Assembly (NCBI GenBank): GCA_014904845.1
Contig: MU119425.1
Coordinates: forward strand, 1-64,000
Direction of reading: 5' to 3'
DNA length: 64,000 nucleotides
From: Acephala macrosclerotiorum
Lineage: Eukaryota > Ascomycota > Leotiomycetes > Helotiales > Mollisiaceae
In this document: positions 1 through 12,417 of the stretch, piece by piece
How positions within the stretch are numbered: the first letter of the stretch is position 1
How the letters are laid out: each line of letters begins with the position of its first letter
Program-made: the position numbers and the translations under genes
Notes under the pieces: model-generated
Database searches by the model: none
What the model was told of the DNA's origin: nothing
What the model saw: only the letters and a program-made list of their open reading frames with translations

Positions 1-93
<93 letters not shown>
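1..93. repeat. Poly-T homopolymer, 93 nt
   Basis: The window opens with 93 uninterrupted T. Seen from the minus strand this is a poly-A run lying downstream of the decayed OrsD-helicase gene, after an AT-rich spacer. It is not a telomere repeat (no TTAGGG). It could be a tail of a retro-inserted sequence, low-complexity DNA, or an assembly edge; the sequence alone does not decide. Confidence 0.9.
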
Positions 94-470
94 CATTTAA
101 TATTATTTTAAATTCTTATTTTATTTATTTTAAAATTTAATTTCTTATTTTTTAACTTTTTTTTCTTTTTAATATCGATTTAAATTATTTAATTTCTTAT
201 TACTTAATTTTAATTTTTCATTATTATTTAATAATTTATACTTTTTCATATTACTAAATTCAACCTTTTTACTCTAATATTATTTATTTACTCTTTATTA
301 ATATTTACTTTACTTTTTAAATTTTATTATTAATATATTATTATTTACTTTCTTTTATATTTTTTTCTTTTTTCTCTTTTTTCTTTTCTCTTTTTCTCTT
401 TTACAAATATTAGCGATTATTTCTTCTTTTCTTTTTTTTCTCTCTCCCTTTCTTATAAATATTAGCGGTT
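94..470. repeat. AT-rich low-complexity island
   Basis: Almost pure A/T with long T and TTTATT runs, passing into a CT-rich stretch near 360-450. No coding signal on either strand. Such islands are typical of RIP-mutated repeat DNA in filamentous ascomycetes. Confidence 0.8.
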
Positions 471-504
471 AACGTAGGGAGGCCTCGTGATCACGTGATA
501 TAAA

Positions 505-546
505 CTAGTCGCTATATTCTAGTCGCTACATTCTAGTCTCTACATT
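505..546. repeat. 14-bp tandem repeat, three copies
   Basis: Three adjacent 14-bp units (505-518, 519-532, 533-546) of consensus CTAGTCGCTACATT, differing by single bases. They cover the end of the decayed helicase reading frame, whose stop is at about 533-535. A TCACGTGA palindrome lies just to the left, near 490. Confidence 0.85.
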
Positions 547-3500
547 TTGCGACGTGCAATAAAACTTTGTATTCCAAAGCTTACTTTAACTCGGTCAAAG
601 CAAACGCTACTACGCAATTAGCCTGGATATACTCGTTTCCCTCAAACGACGCCGTCTCTCCAAGCCAGAGTATATACTCGAGTTCCGTTCGGAACGTCCG
701 CCGGAAGTGCTTCTACAGCCAATCACTGCCACCCGCCCGTTTGTATACCTTGTAACAAAGCGATATGACCATGTCAAAGAACCGGTATTTTGTCTCCTTA
801 TACTCTAAATCCGCCGCCCGGCAGATATCCTGCGACTAGTAGCAGTTCCAGCAGGTCACATACCGTTGAATCTACTCCTTCTCTTTCCTCTTCCGCGTCT
901 GGTACGTCTCGTTCTTTGCATGGATCTAGTGGAACCGCCGGGAGCAAGCACCTAGTTCGTGATTAAACCTACGACCAAGGATACGACAGTAGAGACAACT
1001 GTCTAACATGACTTCAAAGTCTCTCTTATAACTATCAAGCGCCTGATCCCGAATGTAGTCTTGTTGTAATACTTCATCCGGGCCAGTAAATTGCATTCCT
1101 CTAATTACTACCAATTCAAATTTCAAGTCGAGAGATCGAGTTTCAGTATAAAACTCTCGACAAACTTAGTATACTTCCTCGCTCGTTATATACTATCGCC
1201 AATTCGACTAATCATTCAAAAACTGGCTAAACACGCTTCGTAAGTAGTATTACTGGGTCAAATATAGTTGCATAGTCTCCCGATCGAGAGAGAGAGACCT
1301 ATTTACTTGCGACTTCCACTCGAAATGCAAGAAAATAATAGAAAAAGTCTTTTTACCATCTCGATCTACTTTACTTGATTCCTGAGAAAAGGCCGATACC
1401 TCGCTTAGCGTATTTACGTGAATAATCCATCGTACGTGGAAATAGTCAAATTCAATCCCAAAAGCAAACGTGGCTACAATCACGGGTTGGTTTTTGTCAG
1501 CAATCCACTGGGAAAGAATAGTAGTCTTTTTCTCTTTAGACCCGAACTCAGAGGTGTATAATAGACATTGCAAGAAGTCAGTAAACAGAGCCACTTCCTC
1601 CCGGGTACGGCAGTAGATAATGATCTTGTCTCGGGAGGCGTTAAAGATCTCTGGTTTAGGTCAATACGCTTGCACCAGATTAGCAACTCTTTCAATCAAA
1701 GCGCTAGATCCGGTCTCAAAGCTAACTATGTACTTGATATTCGGTCGGTTAATCGATTCCCGGATAATCCGAGGTCTTATTAATTTGTTGTACTCGATAA
1801 ACGCTTTTTGTATCACGGGCGGAAGTGTGACTATTAGTCAGACCGTTTGCGTCCTGACCTGCCGGACATACCAGTCCAATTGGACTATGCATAGCCGGTA
1901 ATCACTGGCCGTAATAGTGAGATGACTCTTATCGATGACAATACGGTCTAGCTTCTGTTTGCTGATTAGAATATAGCAGTATTCAAGAAAGCCTTAAGTA
2001 CAAACAACTTCGACTGATACAATAACGAGTGAAGTTGATCGTTTACAATCGACGGACCAGACCAGGGGTCGGATGCCTACTTGGTAAAAGCGTCTTAGTA
2101 TATCACCCCGCAAAGCTACCATTGGAAGAACTAAAATTGTAGTTCTAGTATCGGCAATTGCAACTCCAATCATAATAATTAAAGTCTTACCAAAGTCGGT
2201 TCCTATCACCAGAACCACCTGCTCGACCGGCTGAGGGCCCATGACGGCAAACACTCCATTCCACTGACCAGGAACCCGGAATTGCAAGTCTGGTGCGTTG
2301 TACAGTTTTCGAGCAACGACTAGTAAATCAGTCTTAGTATAAACACCTCTCTTGCGCATCTGACCACGCTTGGAAGCATCAAGCATTCGTAGTAACAGTG
2401 TTTTTGAAGCGCTCCGCGGCCTCTTTCCTTGCAACATATGGTCGAACCGAAAGAACGTACGCCAGCTCTCAGATGCTCGATAATTCCAATGGAGTAGAGT
2501 ATTCATAGTAAGCGTCGTTGTACTAGCATAGGCATGATTAAAAGTGTGGAAAGTGTGGTTACTAAATTCAATTAGTGCAACCAGATTCAGCTCGTTCTCA
2601 ATATCTTCTCTTACGCTCTTCTCAAGATTAAAATTCGCTCGTTTTTTAACGGAAAACTTCTCTTTGGTAATCGACACTACAAACTGCCGCTAGTTCGACG
2701 TATGCAAGCGTAGCACTTTGATATGAGTGCATACTTTCGTCAGGCAGATCGAAAGGGTCCCATTAGTTCATACTATCCCGTTTAACTTGGCCCAGAAATA
2801 TGGGAAGATGAGAATACTCGGAGTCTACTGGCGGAGGAACAGTTGCCTCAAGAGTAGAACATATACAACGTACGAGAGCAGCAGATCTCTAATCGCTTTT
2901 AGTAAGAAGCGAATATTGTCCTTGTACGCGCTAGACTACTACTGACCCTTGTAGTACTAAGTATAGATCATAACCAGCTTCTTCCAGATCAACAAATGGC
3001 GCTATCGAGTATTGTTCCACTATATCACCGATAGCAATTCAGGTTCTCGCAATGGCGGGCCGGGTAGAATATAGAACAGTATTAAAACTCGCCTAAGGAA
3101 TTCCTGAGTATGTGCCTCGTAAATAGCTATAGTCTTTGGACATAAGGCTATACTTCCATCCTCAGCCGTGGTCAAGAACATGGCCCGCAACTAGGCATTT
3201 CCCTGGATCCGCCGAAAGAGAGCAAACTTAGTACCCTCTAGGAACTCAAAATTGCTGGGGTAAAAAAACCACGAGTCTTCAAAATCTTCCAGATCCAGAT
3301 CGTCTTTCAATCTCCACGATTCTATTGGGATCAGGTTCTTTGCTTGGAATAGGAGCTCATTATAGAATAGAGTATAGACTTATTGATATTCAAAAACCAC
3401 TAAATCGAAAACTTGCGATATTTGCAATTCTACCCCGCGATATTCTACTGTCTACTCGTCTAAAAACTATCGAACTTAATATTTTGCAATAGCAGCTTTT

Positions 3501-4951
3501 CCAACTTTGAACAAGTATAGTCTTTACTACAAGATGTGTCCAAACGAGGTCTCAATCAGCTGCTAAAAGAACTTCTTGCAGATCTTAGCGAGAAAGACAG
3601 GGATCTAGTCTTCGTCATCTTGCTCTTAGAAACAAGTATAGTCAAAAATCACGAGCTGGGCAGTCCACGTCAAAACTGATAAATGGCTGTTGAAATTCCC
3701 CGGTTTTTCCTATAAACCCCGGCCTTTCCCACGAACTTTTCTGCTTAATATAGCGCAGAAACTCAAAACGGGCGATTTAAACGGTACGCTACCGACAGTT
3801 TGACAGATTAGGACTAAGTAGAGCCGTCGAATGACATGCTTGAGAGCTAGCTCAGCCTCTACTCCATCTTCAAGATCCAATGCTTCCATGATCTCGTCCA
3901 TGGCCTGGATCTACTGGGCAGTTGACTAGATGACATCTCTGGGCAGTACTTGGTCTGATTTAACCCGCGTAAAATGGCCGCCTTCACGATGCACTACGCG
4001 GTAGTAGTATACCAACAACTGCTTCATAGTAGTGAAATACGTGATTAAAATCGACGCGTTCTTAAAATACTGGAATTTATCTGCTTTGCTTGAAATCCCA
4101 GCATAGAATTCGTTCAAGATATTGGCCCGCTGCTGTGTCATTTTCCGGTCTGGCGAGGTGTCGCTACATAACCGGTACGCATCTCTCAAAACAGCCTCGA
4201 CTGCAACTAAGACCCGGGCGAGGCTAAGATCCTCGGTATTCTCACTACCCGCATCAAACTCTTTCCTCGGTGGCAGCTTGTACGAGCTCCAAATCTCCTC
4301 ATCCTTCAGTGTAGTCGTGTGATATAGGAACGCTATCCGCTCGAGCCATAGAACTCTCTCCGACTTAGAATCCCCAAAATCGTGGACAATGCTAGTCTAC
4401 TCTTCAATGTCCCCTTTCACATTTTTATAATCCTTCTCCAATTTCACAAATAATTCCTTCTCTGGCTCTGTTAATGACATAAAACCCCCGGCTGTTCCTT
4501 TAACCCCGCCTTTTTCCTTGTCCACTACTACAAAGTAATCAATGCGGCCCTTCGCAGTGAAGTACGTCTGCAGCTTGCACTCTTTCCACGACTGGCTGCT
4601 CTCGTGAGACCTTGCTTCGGTCCTGTGACAAGCAGCCCAATGCTCCTTTATCTTGGAAAAACGGCGAGTACTGTAGCTGCACTGCGACTATAAACAGTAA
4701 ACGCCATCGTAGTTAATCAAATGCTCAATCATCTGACACTTGTCTTCCGGCCGGGGCTTGTGCTCTCTTAGCTCGGCCACACTCCTCAAGTCGTAGCTGC
4801 TAAGAAGCTCTGCGGTCGCCTTGAGCTCGTCCCCCAAGAGCCGGTATGGCTGCGCTCGCAAGTGCCGCTCTTGACTACGCGCCCCTGGGACGACGCAAGA
4901 CTTGCAAACATGGCAGATAGCAACCCTATGAGTCGGATTATATGAAAACAT
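535..4951 (-). pseudogene. Decayed OrsD (DUF3505)-RecQ helicase gene, copy 1
   Basis: A long relic readable in order on the minus strand. At 4951-4688 is an N-terminal zinc-finger-like segment (CHVCKSCV, then H..HL) typical of OrsD proteins. An OrsD middle region follows (about 4330-2990). Next comes a helicase ATPase domain (Walker A as GTDFGKT near 2186-2206, then ILVLPMVALRGD). A helicase C-terminal domain lies at 1594-1250 (ATFAFGIEFDY, then QESSKVDRDG). A Cys/His tail ends near 535 (CLYCRILGRRFNH). The frame is cut by many stops, largely TAG where Trp or Gln is expected. Key glycines in Walker A and motif VI read Asp, Ser or Asp, as G-to-A changes would give. This is the RIP pattern, so the gene is dead. 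OrsD-helicase genes are repeated, often subtelomeric, in fungi. Boundaries are approximate. Confidence 0.85.
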
Positions 4952-5019
4952 AACGAGAGCGCGTTTGGAGGCGAGGGAATGCTCGTTTAAAGGGGGTTAG
5001 GGGAGGTGCTTTTTCTGCC

Positions 5020-5695
5020 CTTTCACCGAAATCCCTTTCACCGGAAAGTGCCTTAGTCAGCGGCGCACGCACCAATCAGCGCACGGGCATCCGCACCTTT
5101 CACCGAAAAAGGGGCCTCACATAAGAGGTAGGGAGCCTCGTCCCTTTGCCTTTTGGTGGCGCTCTCGGTGTCGACGACCTATGGTTGCGGTGATTCCGAT
5201 CTCAAATAAGTTGATGATCTTGAGCGTTGGAAGATTTAAGGAGGTGGTCTGGTGTTTGTTGAAGTTGATTGTTTGTTCACGAGTTTGATGTTGTGTAAGG
5301 TAAAGTGATGCTTGGTGAGGATGTCTTGCGAGGGTGTTACTGAGAAGCTGATCCTGAACGTTGTCAAGAATTTCTCTTGGGACCTTTTTGCCAACAACCT
5401 CTGAGTTCTGCAAACTTCGAAGTTCCACAAGCAGTCGAATCTTAATCAGCGTGATTGCTACAGAGTGACAGGCAATAATGATCAACCGATCGATGTCGTC
5501 CGAGACTGGCGGTGTCTGGTATCAAAAAGGTCTCACACTGGCAGCAAATCGCAATCCCCTGCGCCACGTTATGCACGATCTTGACAGGCATGGTCACTAA
5601 AGCCCATAAGCAGCCAGCTCTCGCTCCTCGAAGCGTTGTAGTGGTGTAGGTGCTGCTTCTGGGAGGACTCCTCTTTCACAGTACCTCTTTCACCG
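5020..5695. repeat. CTTTCACCG motif, four dispersed copies
   Basis: The 9-mer CTTTCACCG occurs at 5020-5028, 5035-5043, 5097-5105 and 5687-5695, all in the same direction and all just upstream of the decayed copy 1. It may be promoter or terminal sequence of that element. Function unknown. Confidence 0.6.
5117..5591 (-). pseudogene. Zinc-finger-like remnant upstream of OrsD copy 1
   Basis: From an ATG at 5591 the minus strand reads about 50 residues with the pattern C-x2-C ... H-x5-H (ICCQCETFLIP, then LGRHRSVDHYC), resembling the N-terminal finger of OrsD-type proteins. A second, overlapping frame is open from 5485 to 5117 with no recognisable domain. Copy 1 has its own finger at 4951-4688, so this is probably a fragment of another, older copy, or a separate small gene broken by stops. 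I am unsure of its limits. Confidence 0.35.
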
Positions 5696-6805
5696 CAAAG
5701 TGCAGTCATGGAGGATTCCCCGAGCCTCAAAGTACCATATCTAATTTATCATCATGCAAGCTCACCGCTCAGACGGAATAAATAATTGATTTTGAAGCTG
5801 TCGCGTTTCTAATCAGCCATTACTCAAAATCGCCACCCAGCCAACTATAAAACGGATCCCTCTCTGTAATAGAGGTGGGCGGGGAGGAGGTCAAGGGAAA
5901 TTCAGGAAATTAACTTCTATGAAAAACACTCGGCCTGATGAACACCCGATACCAACCATGCTCCCGTGAACTGCAATGCTGCATGGAGCATACTCGGAAG
6001 GAAGCCAAAGTACTTACTTGTTATCGTGACTTATCCATCGCTCCTTAATAAGAACAGAAGCGGCTGGAGCTGAACGAGGAATAGCTGCGTTCCAAGAAAG
6101 AAACGGGCTATGTAACTGTCCTCTCTCAGTCTCGAGGTAAGTCCCATCATCAGAGAACCAAAGAGTGTAAATGGCAGCGTCAGCCTCAAGGGTCTGCACC
6201 GGCTTCTTTTTGAGGGGAATTATTGATATGTGGTGGTGTCATCGCGTGTAGAAGTTGTGATTACATTCTGATGGTGAGGAAGTGGCCCGCTTGGGGGTGA
6301 AACACGTTATCACCTCAAGCAGATTTGCTGAGTGAGCGAAACATACGAAGTGGAGTGATCGCAATGCTTTCCCAGCCGTGTGCTCCCGAAGGCGGTAAGA
6401 TTACACGGGTGCAGCTCGTTAACCACCTTGGCTCGCATCTGGGGACAGACAGTTAGCTATCTGGGCTACAACAACTCATCCCATTCATGGTCTTTACGAT
6501 CACTGGAAAGAGGTTATCATAACCTGCCTCATCATTTCACATAGACTCAAGATCTTTTGCCTTGGAAAACTTAGGCAAAAAAGTGTGAGGCTACAAATAG
6601 TTTGCTTCTACCATTTTTCAAGGCCGTCGCGCATGAATTACCCTAACCGGATCTTCTCACGGCGAGGATTGGCAGAGTCGAATGCTAGGGTGTGAATCCG
6701 TCCGATCCCCAAACGGCGGTAGGCATGAACTCCTCGTGGAATATCTTGCCGACTATTAATACTCTTAACCATAAGGATATTGTAAATGCATCCAGGATTC
6801 CAGTC
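5696..6805. other. Intergenic, nothing recognised
   Basis: No supported gene between the repeat block and the HET gene. A 61-codon minus-strand frame at 6199-6014 has no recognisable motif and no clear splice partners. Confidence 0.5.
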
Positions 6806-9000
6806 TTATTTTTTAATGTCAAAGATTTGTTCGAGGATATTCGGCTCGCGCTCCCCTCTGCGTTCCCCTCTGTGTTTGAGAGACGTTTGTGATAGCTTGA
6901 TGAAGGTGTGTACGCTGGACCCTTTTTCAATAGTCTCTTGGTCAGGGTATACAACCCCAACGTGATTGGAAGTAGCCTGTTCCAGAATTCTGAGGGGGTC
7001 ACCATAGGTAAAACCTTGGTATATAGCTCCTTTATGCATTACCGTCACTGACTCCTTCGACACACCCTGGCCGAAACCCCTGTTGAGAACTATGAATTCA
7101 GCAACCTCTCCAACGAGGCACAACTCTCTCGTGGTTGGAAATATTGGGATCGGGACTTGCTCCATATTCTGCGGAGACGCATCGGATGTAGAGGGGGAAG
7201 AGCTTACTGCTGCCGAATCCCTCTCAATGATGTTCATATCTTCCCCGCATCTGTAATCATCAATGGTAGAACGGACGGGGTCGCTTAGGTGCCAGTCGTG
7301 AAGGGTTGGTGCTGTCCATTTTACTCGCGACACCAGATCAAACCTATCTAGGTCGTGTCCAAACAGAGACGAATAGAGTATATGGCCGATCCAACCCATC
7401 CAGGACCAAGTTGGAAAACCCTCGTCTGATACGCGAGGCAAAAGACCCTTCGATCCGTTGCTGCAACTGCTGCATCCGTTGCAACGCTTCCAGAGTAGGC
7501 CACGGTCCAGCTGGGACATTGGGATCCCAAATTTGAAAGGGCTGGAAGCAAAATAGTCTGTGCTTAAGACTGCAGAGAGTGCTCCGAATGCATCTTCTAC
7601 ATCTGAGAGCACACTAAGGCTCTTAGGCGTGTATCTCGATACAAGCTCTCTGTAAAGCTCCCAGCTCCCGTATTGATCCCGCTCTGACCCTATACCAAAA
7701 CCTAGGTGGGTGCGGCGAAATTTTCCTGTCCAAATACATGGACCGTGGATGTTCGCTGCAATACTCTCCGAGCAGACGTCATGAGGGCAAGCAAAGTAGA
7801 TTTGATCAGGTCTGAATACCAATTTTCGTGATGAAAGAAGGTATTCCTGAAAGGTCCAGGCTCGCGTGATCCAATAAGATTGCAGAAGAGCATCGTCGAG
7901 CCGAGCGGGGAGTAAGATGAGGTTTTGCCCTTGAACGCGCAGCTGAGACCGTCGTGGCTGTCTTTCTGTAATGCCGTGTAGACCAGCATGGCAGCTGTTC
8001 CCGGAGGCTGCTACAATGGTGAATTTCGCATTTTCGTAGATGCGGTGCATTTGTCGAAGCACGAGAGCCTTTTCTGGATCACTTGAATCTTGAATAATGC
8101 ACAAAGCATCGACCCAGAGAATTTGATTTTGAACTGTGTACACAGCTCGATTGAGTTCCGTATCGTGGCTGGAAGCGGGACTTTTTCTGGAGAAAGCGAG
8201 GAGTCTCTATGGTAGATGTCGACATTCTCTCTGAGAAGTCTCACGGGGTTTGGTCCACCCCAGACGTAACTTAGTGCAGCATAAGTCATGCCCTGTTCTC
8301 CTTGGACGAGGCATAACCGTTCAATATTAATAAAGCGAATTCCCTGGTAGGACTCGAATGACGCAACCCTTCCGAGAGGCTGATAGGTCTCGCATTCCTT
8401 GATCCATGCCTGAATACGATCGGAATCGCACCTCGCTTGTGCTACGTCGAGCTGAATATCAGGAATGTCCTCATGATTCGGGTCGTCCTTGATAAAAGTA
8501 ATGTTGAGGACCTCCTCTATGTTGCTACCACCAAATCGATGAACAGCCTGGACCTCTAGCGTCTGAGGTAGGCACTGTTCCGTCTCTTTAGGCAACTTTA
8601 AGTCTAATGAATAGGCGCTAAGCCGGGAAGAGTTCAGGTATACCTCGTATGCTTGCTCCTGTTGGCCTGTCTTTTTTCCCGTTGAATTAGTCAAAGGGTC
8701 CTCGAATCTTTCTGCGCATTGTTGGCAGAACTTGCAAGTTCGTCGCTCCTCTACATCGCGGAAATCTTGGATGCGACCGAGATATATACCTTTCTCACCC
8801 CTCTCGTCGAAGAGATATTGAAAGTTAAGAAGCTGGCATTGGCGACACAAGGGATCTTCCGTGTTTGAATCGTATTCATTCTGCGGCCGGATCCAGGGAT
8901 ATGTGGGGTAGTCTTCAGGCTCTCCAGGCGCAGGGAACTCGTATCGACCCAGCATTTGAGAATGGCCTGCTGGGAGGTCTGGATATTGTCTGAGAGACAT
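6806..9000 (-). pseudogene. HET-domain protein gene with a frameshift
   Basis: Heterokaryon-incompatibility (HET, PF06985) protein; the family acts in non-self recognition and programmed cell death. The first frame (start ATG at 9000) carries a Cys-rich N-terminal region with two CxxC pairs (CRQCQLLNF, CKFCQQC) and the domain opening YAALSYVWGGPN, then ATIRNSIEL. The second frame carries ILWVDALCIIQDS, RIYENAKFTIVAASG and WTFQEYLLSS and ends at 6806. The conserved block TIR...IEL-(8)-LWVD spans the junction near 8147 with the right spacing but needs a change of frame by one base, which no intron can supply. About 730 residues in all, normal for the family. Either a broken allele or a base error. 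It lies between decayed repeats, a usual setting for HET genes. Confidence 0.8.
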
Positions 9001-9327
9001 CTTAAGATAAAGAAACAGAAGACCAAGTTAGACGGTAAGGTTATGCGCGGTACAGTTGCATTAGGATTCAGCAAGGCAAAGCATTAACTATTGATTGAAA
9101 GAAAAGCCAAGCTAGGAGCGGGGGTAAGTAATCAAAGGTGGGGCCTGTGTGGTCCGTGCTTTTTTGTTAACGTGTTAAACAATCGTTCGTTGGCAAAGGA
9201 TCCATTTCAAAGTTTTGGCACGCTACAAGTATAAGGCTCTTCTACGTTGGTGCCGCTAGCAAGGGGATTGAATCGACCTTTTCCGGCTACACCCATATAG
9301 AGAGACTAGTAGCGTACAATAGTATAG

Positions 9328-9595
9328 TATAAAATTGTAATTTTTTTTTAATTTGATTTTTTAAATTTTTTAAAAAAAAATTTAATTTTATATTATTTAA
9401 TAAATTATTATTTATAAAAAAAAATTATTTTTTTATTACTTTATTATAAATATTAATATTAATTTTTATATATAATATTTATTTTTCATTTTTTATAATA
9501 ATAAAAAATTTATAAAAAATAAAAAAATAAAAAAAATAATATTAATTTTTAATATATATAAAAAAATTAAATTTTATAATATATATTTTTCTCGT
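9328..9595. repeat. AT-rich island
   Basis: About 270 bp of nearly pure A/T (TTTAAA, TATAAAAA and AATATTAA strings) with sharp borders to normal-composition DNA. No coding potential. Probably strongly mutated repeat DNA. Confidence 0.75.
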
Positions 9596-10484
9596 ATCGA
9601 GTAAAGCGCGCGCACGGGTCAAGCGCTCGTTTTCTTTTGAAAGTCTTATAAACTGCCCTTTTACGCCATATCAAGTCTCCAACTAACTAGCCGCATATTT
9701 TGCAATATAATAATTGATTGTATCGAAGTTGTACGAAGTAATAATAAATCGATTATTACTCAAACCGCCCGTACCGCCATATTCTTTCTTATCTGCGCCT
9801 CAGGGATCTGTGTAGTTGGCTGGAAGGCAGCGAGCCGACCCGCAGGCGCCTTATCTGAGTATTGGTTGCGACTTTTCCTCTTTAATAGCGGCTTACATGC
9901 GGGAATTCTTTTACTGGCTTACTTGAATAATCAGTCTTCGAATAGTTGGGTAGCGCCTTTCAACTAATACACGTGCGTGGTTTTGGTTAGCCAGGAGAAG
10001 TGAATGAGGCTTAGGAAGCACTCTCATTGTTCGAGGCAATATGGTCACGTGACCGAGGAGGATCTTTTCGATGCTTTGAGTGAGGAGTACCAGTATCTTG
10101 AGTTCCTAGTGCTATGGTACGACAAGTGTTGCAGGACACGCAGCTCACATATGAGGAGTGATAGGTCAGCTGTGGAGTTAAGCATCTCAGCCTTTTGTTA
10201 CACGGCGTTTGCTGCGCCTTTGCACCGCCCCGGTGGCTCTTCACACAGCGCACAAGTGACGAGGTTATAACCATCGGAGCCGGCTAAGTCTTAAAAAAAG
10301 ATGCACCCATCTTGCTGCTTCCTGCTTTAATTCGTATTCTTGACTAACTCTTCCAGTCTACGTCACGTTACGACGCCAGCGGTTAATTTGTTAAATAACA
10401 CGCAATTAGTTGAGCTTGTAGCCTCACGTACTGAACGCTTTCAAATCATCCGGGTCTAGAGCGGTTGGAGCGTCTAGAGAAACC
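9596..10484. other. Intergenic, upstream of CorA-like gene
   Basis: No supported gene. A perfect 12-bp palindrome GGTCACGTGACC lies near 10041-10052. Opposed 87-88-codon frames at 10004-10274 overlap each other and show no family features. Confidence 0.5.
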
Positions 10485-12239
10485 ATGGACGACTACTTGT
10501 TCAGGGCCAATGTTCAACTTTGCAGAATTTTCGAAGAAGCCACATCATATCTTGAGATATTCTCGTATTCAGTACATTCCATACTGCTCGTCCTTTTGAT
10601 AGGCTCTAACAGAATTTAGGACCCGAATTTTAACACTATAGAAGAGCATCCCCTAAAACCCGACGAGTTTGAAGATTTTGTACGTAGAAGGGTAAGAATT
10701 ATCGCCAGTAGTTTGAAATATTTCGAGCTGACGTGGCAACGCAGGGAGACTTCAAAGAGCCAGCCCTGCCAAAGGGAGTGAAGCTTCTGGCAGGAGTTCG
10801 ACTTGTGTAAGTAACCCCTATTTATGTTTTGAACACAAAAATTAACTTCTTCCCAGTCTCCAACAGAACGCTAAAGACCCTAATACATTTGCGCCTCGTC
10901 ACATAAGTCTTAAGGCCGATGCATACATATCAATGATAGAAGCCTTGCATCTATCTTACAGATCTATCGAATGCACAACCTGTCTAGGTCCACTATTCTG
11001 GTCGACACTCGATCAAGATGAAGAACATCTACGTGTGTGAAATTCTCCCTATCTGCTCCGGCCCCGCCTTTTTGACTGGGTATAGAAATTATATATCGAA
11101 AAAGCAACATGAGGAAGAAAGATTACACAAGAGGCTGGGAGGTTCTGCTAAGCCACGAGATAAAGACATGTATCACAACAGGTTTCTGCAAAGGAACTCC
11201 AAGCTCCTACCTCGGGGAATGTTTGAAAGACCTCCAAGGTTGTGTCGTCGAGATCGGTCACCCATTACTTCTACCATTCTTAATACTCAGTCACGAGGCA
11301 TCATTCAAGACCGAGATGAGGCAGCTGGATGCGCGAGATTGGCTGCGCAGAATCGAGAACGCCGTCTCGATACGCTCTCAAATTCAGGATAAGGTAGCCT
11401 ATATCAAAGATGGAGCTGTAGATCTCGACTCCATTAATAGGGATCTAGTCGAATGCCACGCTCAAGTACTATGGAAAAATTCGGTGTCTAATCTTCAAGT
11501 TATTGAAGAGTTCAAAAAGTCTATGGATGTTTTTTATAAGGGGCTATCAAATAATCAAAGGAGTGGAAAGGTTCAGAAGATACATGCCAGCATTGCATCG
11601 AAGCTCGAGTTTTATAAAAATAGAATGCAGGGAATAGAAAACTACTCAAATACGACCTTGCAGAGGCTCGAGATTCAGAGGAGTCTTGTAAGTCCTCCTG
11701 GCAATAAATTAAGTTCAATACTGACGGTGATTAAACGTAGGTAATGAACCTCATCGCGCAGAGGGAGAGCAAGCTCAACTTTCAGATGGCCAAGCTAAGC
11801 TTTCAGGTTGCAGGGGATCAAAGAAAGATCGCATTGGCAAGCAAACAAGATTCTTCAGCCATGAAAACAATCGCCATTCTCGGAATTGTGTTCCTTCCAG
11901 GAACATTCCTAGCAGTAGGTTCCTCGCGACATTGATTCAAAGCCCACTTACTAAGTGAAACTTCAGTCAATATTTTCAACGACATTCTTCGATTTTCAGA
12001 ATGCGCCCAACCTGTCTTCTGTTGTATCCCCAAGATTCTGGATCTACTGGGTGGTAGCAGTCCCCATTACACTGATCATCGTGAGCATGTGGTATATCTG
12101 GGAAAGAAAACGAGCTAGGATGTTTGAGCTAGAGGAAGCTCAACTAGGAGGCAACTCCGATGAACTGCCTTATTCATCTACGCTGCCACCTCTGAGACAA
12201 GCGAGAACTTTGAACGAAGGAGTTTTTGGAGAACCATAA
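10485..12239 (+). CDS. CorA-like membrane protein, 7 exons
   Basis: Probable 481-aa protein of the fungal CorA-like (Mg2+ transporter-like) group. Exons 10485-10571, 10620-10691, 10745-10806, 10857-11032, 11086-11687, 11741-11914 and 11967-12239 join in frame. All introns have GT..AG ends, several with branch-like CTAAC/CTGAC. The C-terminal part is diagnostic: a helical stretch, then SSAMKTIAILGIVFLPGTFLA and SIFSTTFFDF, and the last membrane helix FWIYWVVAVPITLIIVSMW, followed by a charged tail. The N-terminal half is soluble with no motif I can name. The canonical GMN loop of true CorA is not seen, so transport is not assured. No stop or frameshift, so it survives intact between decayed repeats. 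Confidence 0.75.
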
Positions 12240-12417
12240 GTCTGGAGATTTCAAAGAAACTGCGAGAAACTTCATAGCAAATCCTGTTTCTACTCGTGAA
12301 AAGGGTCAACGGTGAGCAGAACTACCTACGATATATCAACATCATCCCCCTCCTCCAAGACACCGACTTCCACATTAAAGCCATACTCCAGGAACCTCAA
12401 TTTATCATGAAGCACAC

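Noticed and set aside
1..480. Telomere at the left edge
   Set aside because: Only poly-T and AT-rich DNA; no TTAGGG or variant repeats. OrsD-helicase genes are often subtelomeric, but that alone does not place this locus.
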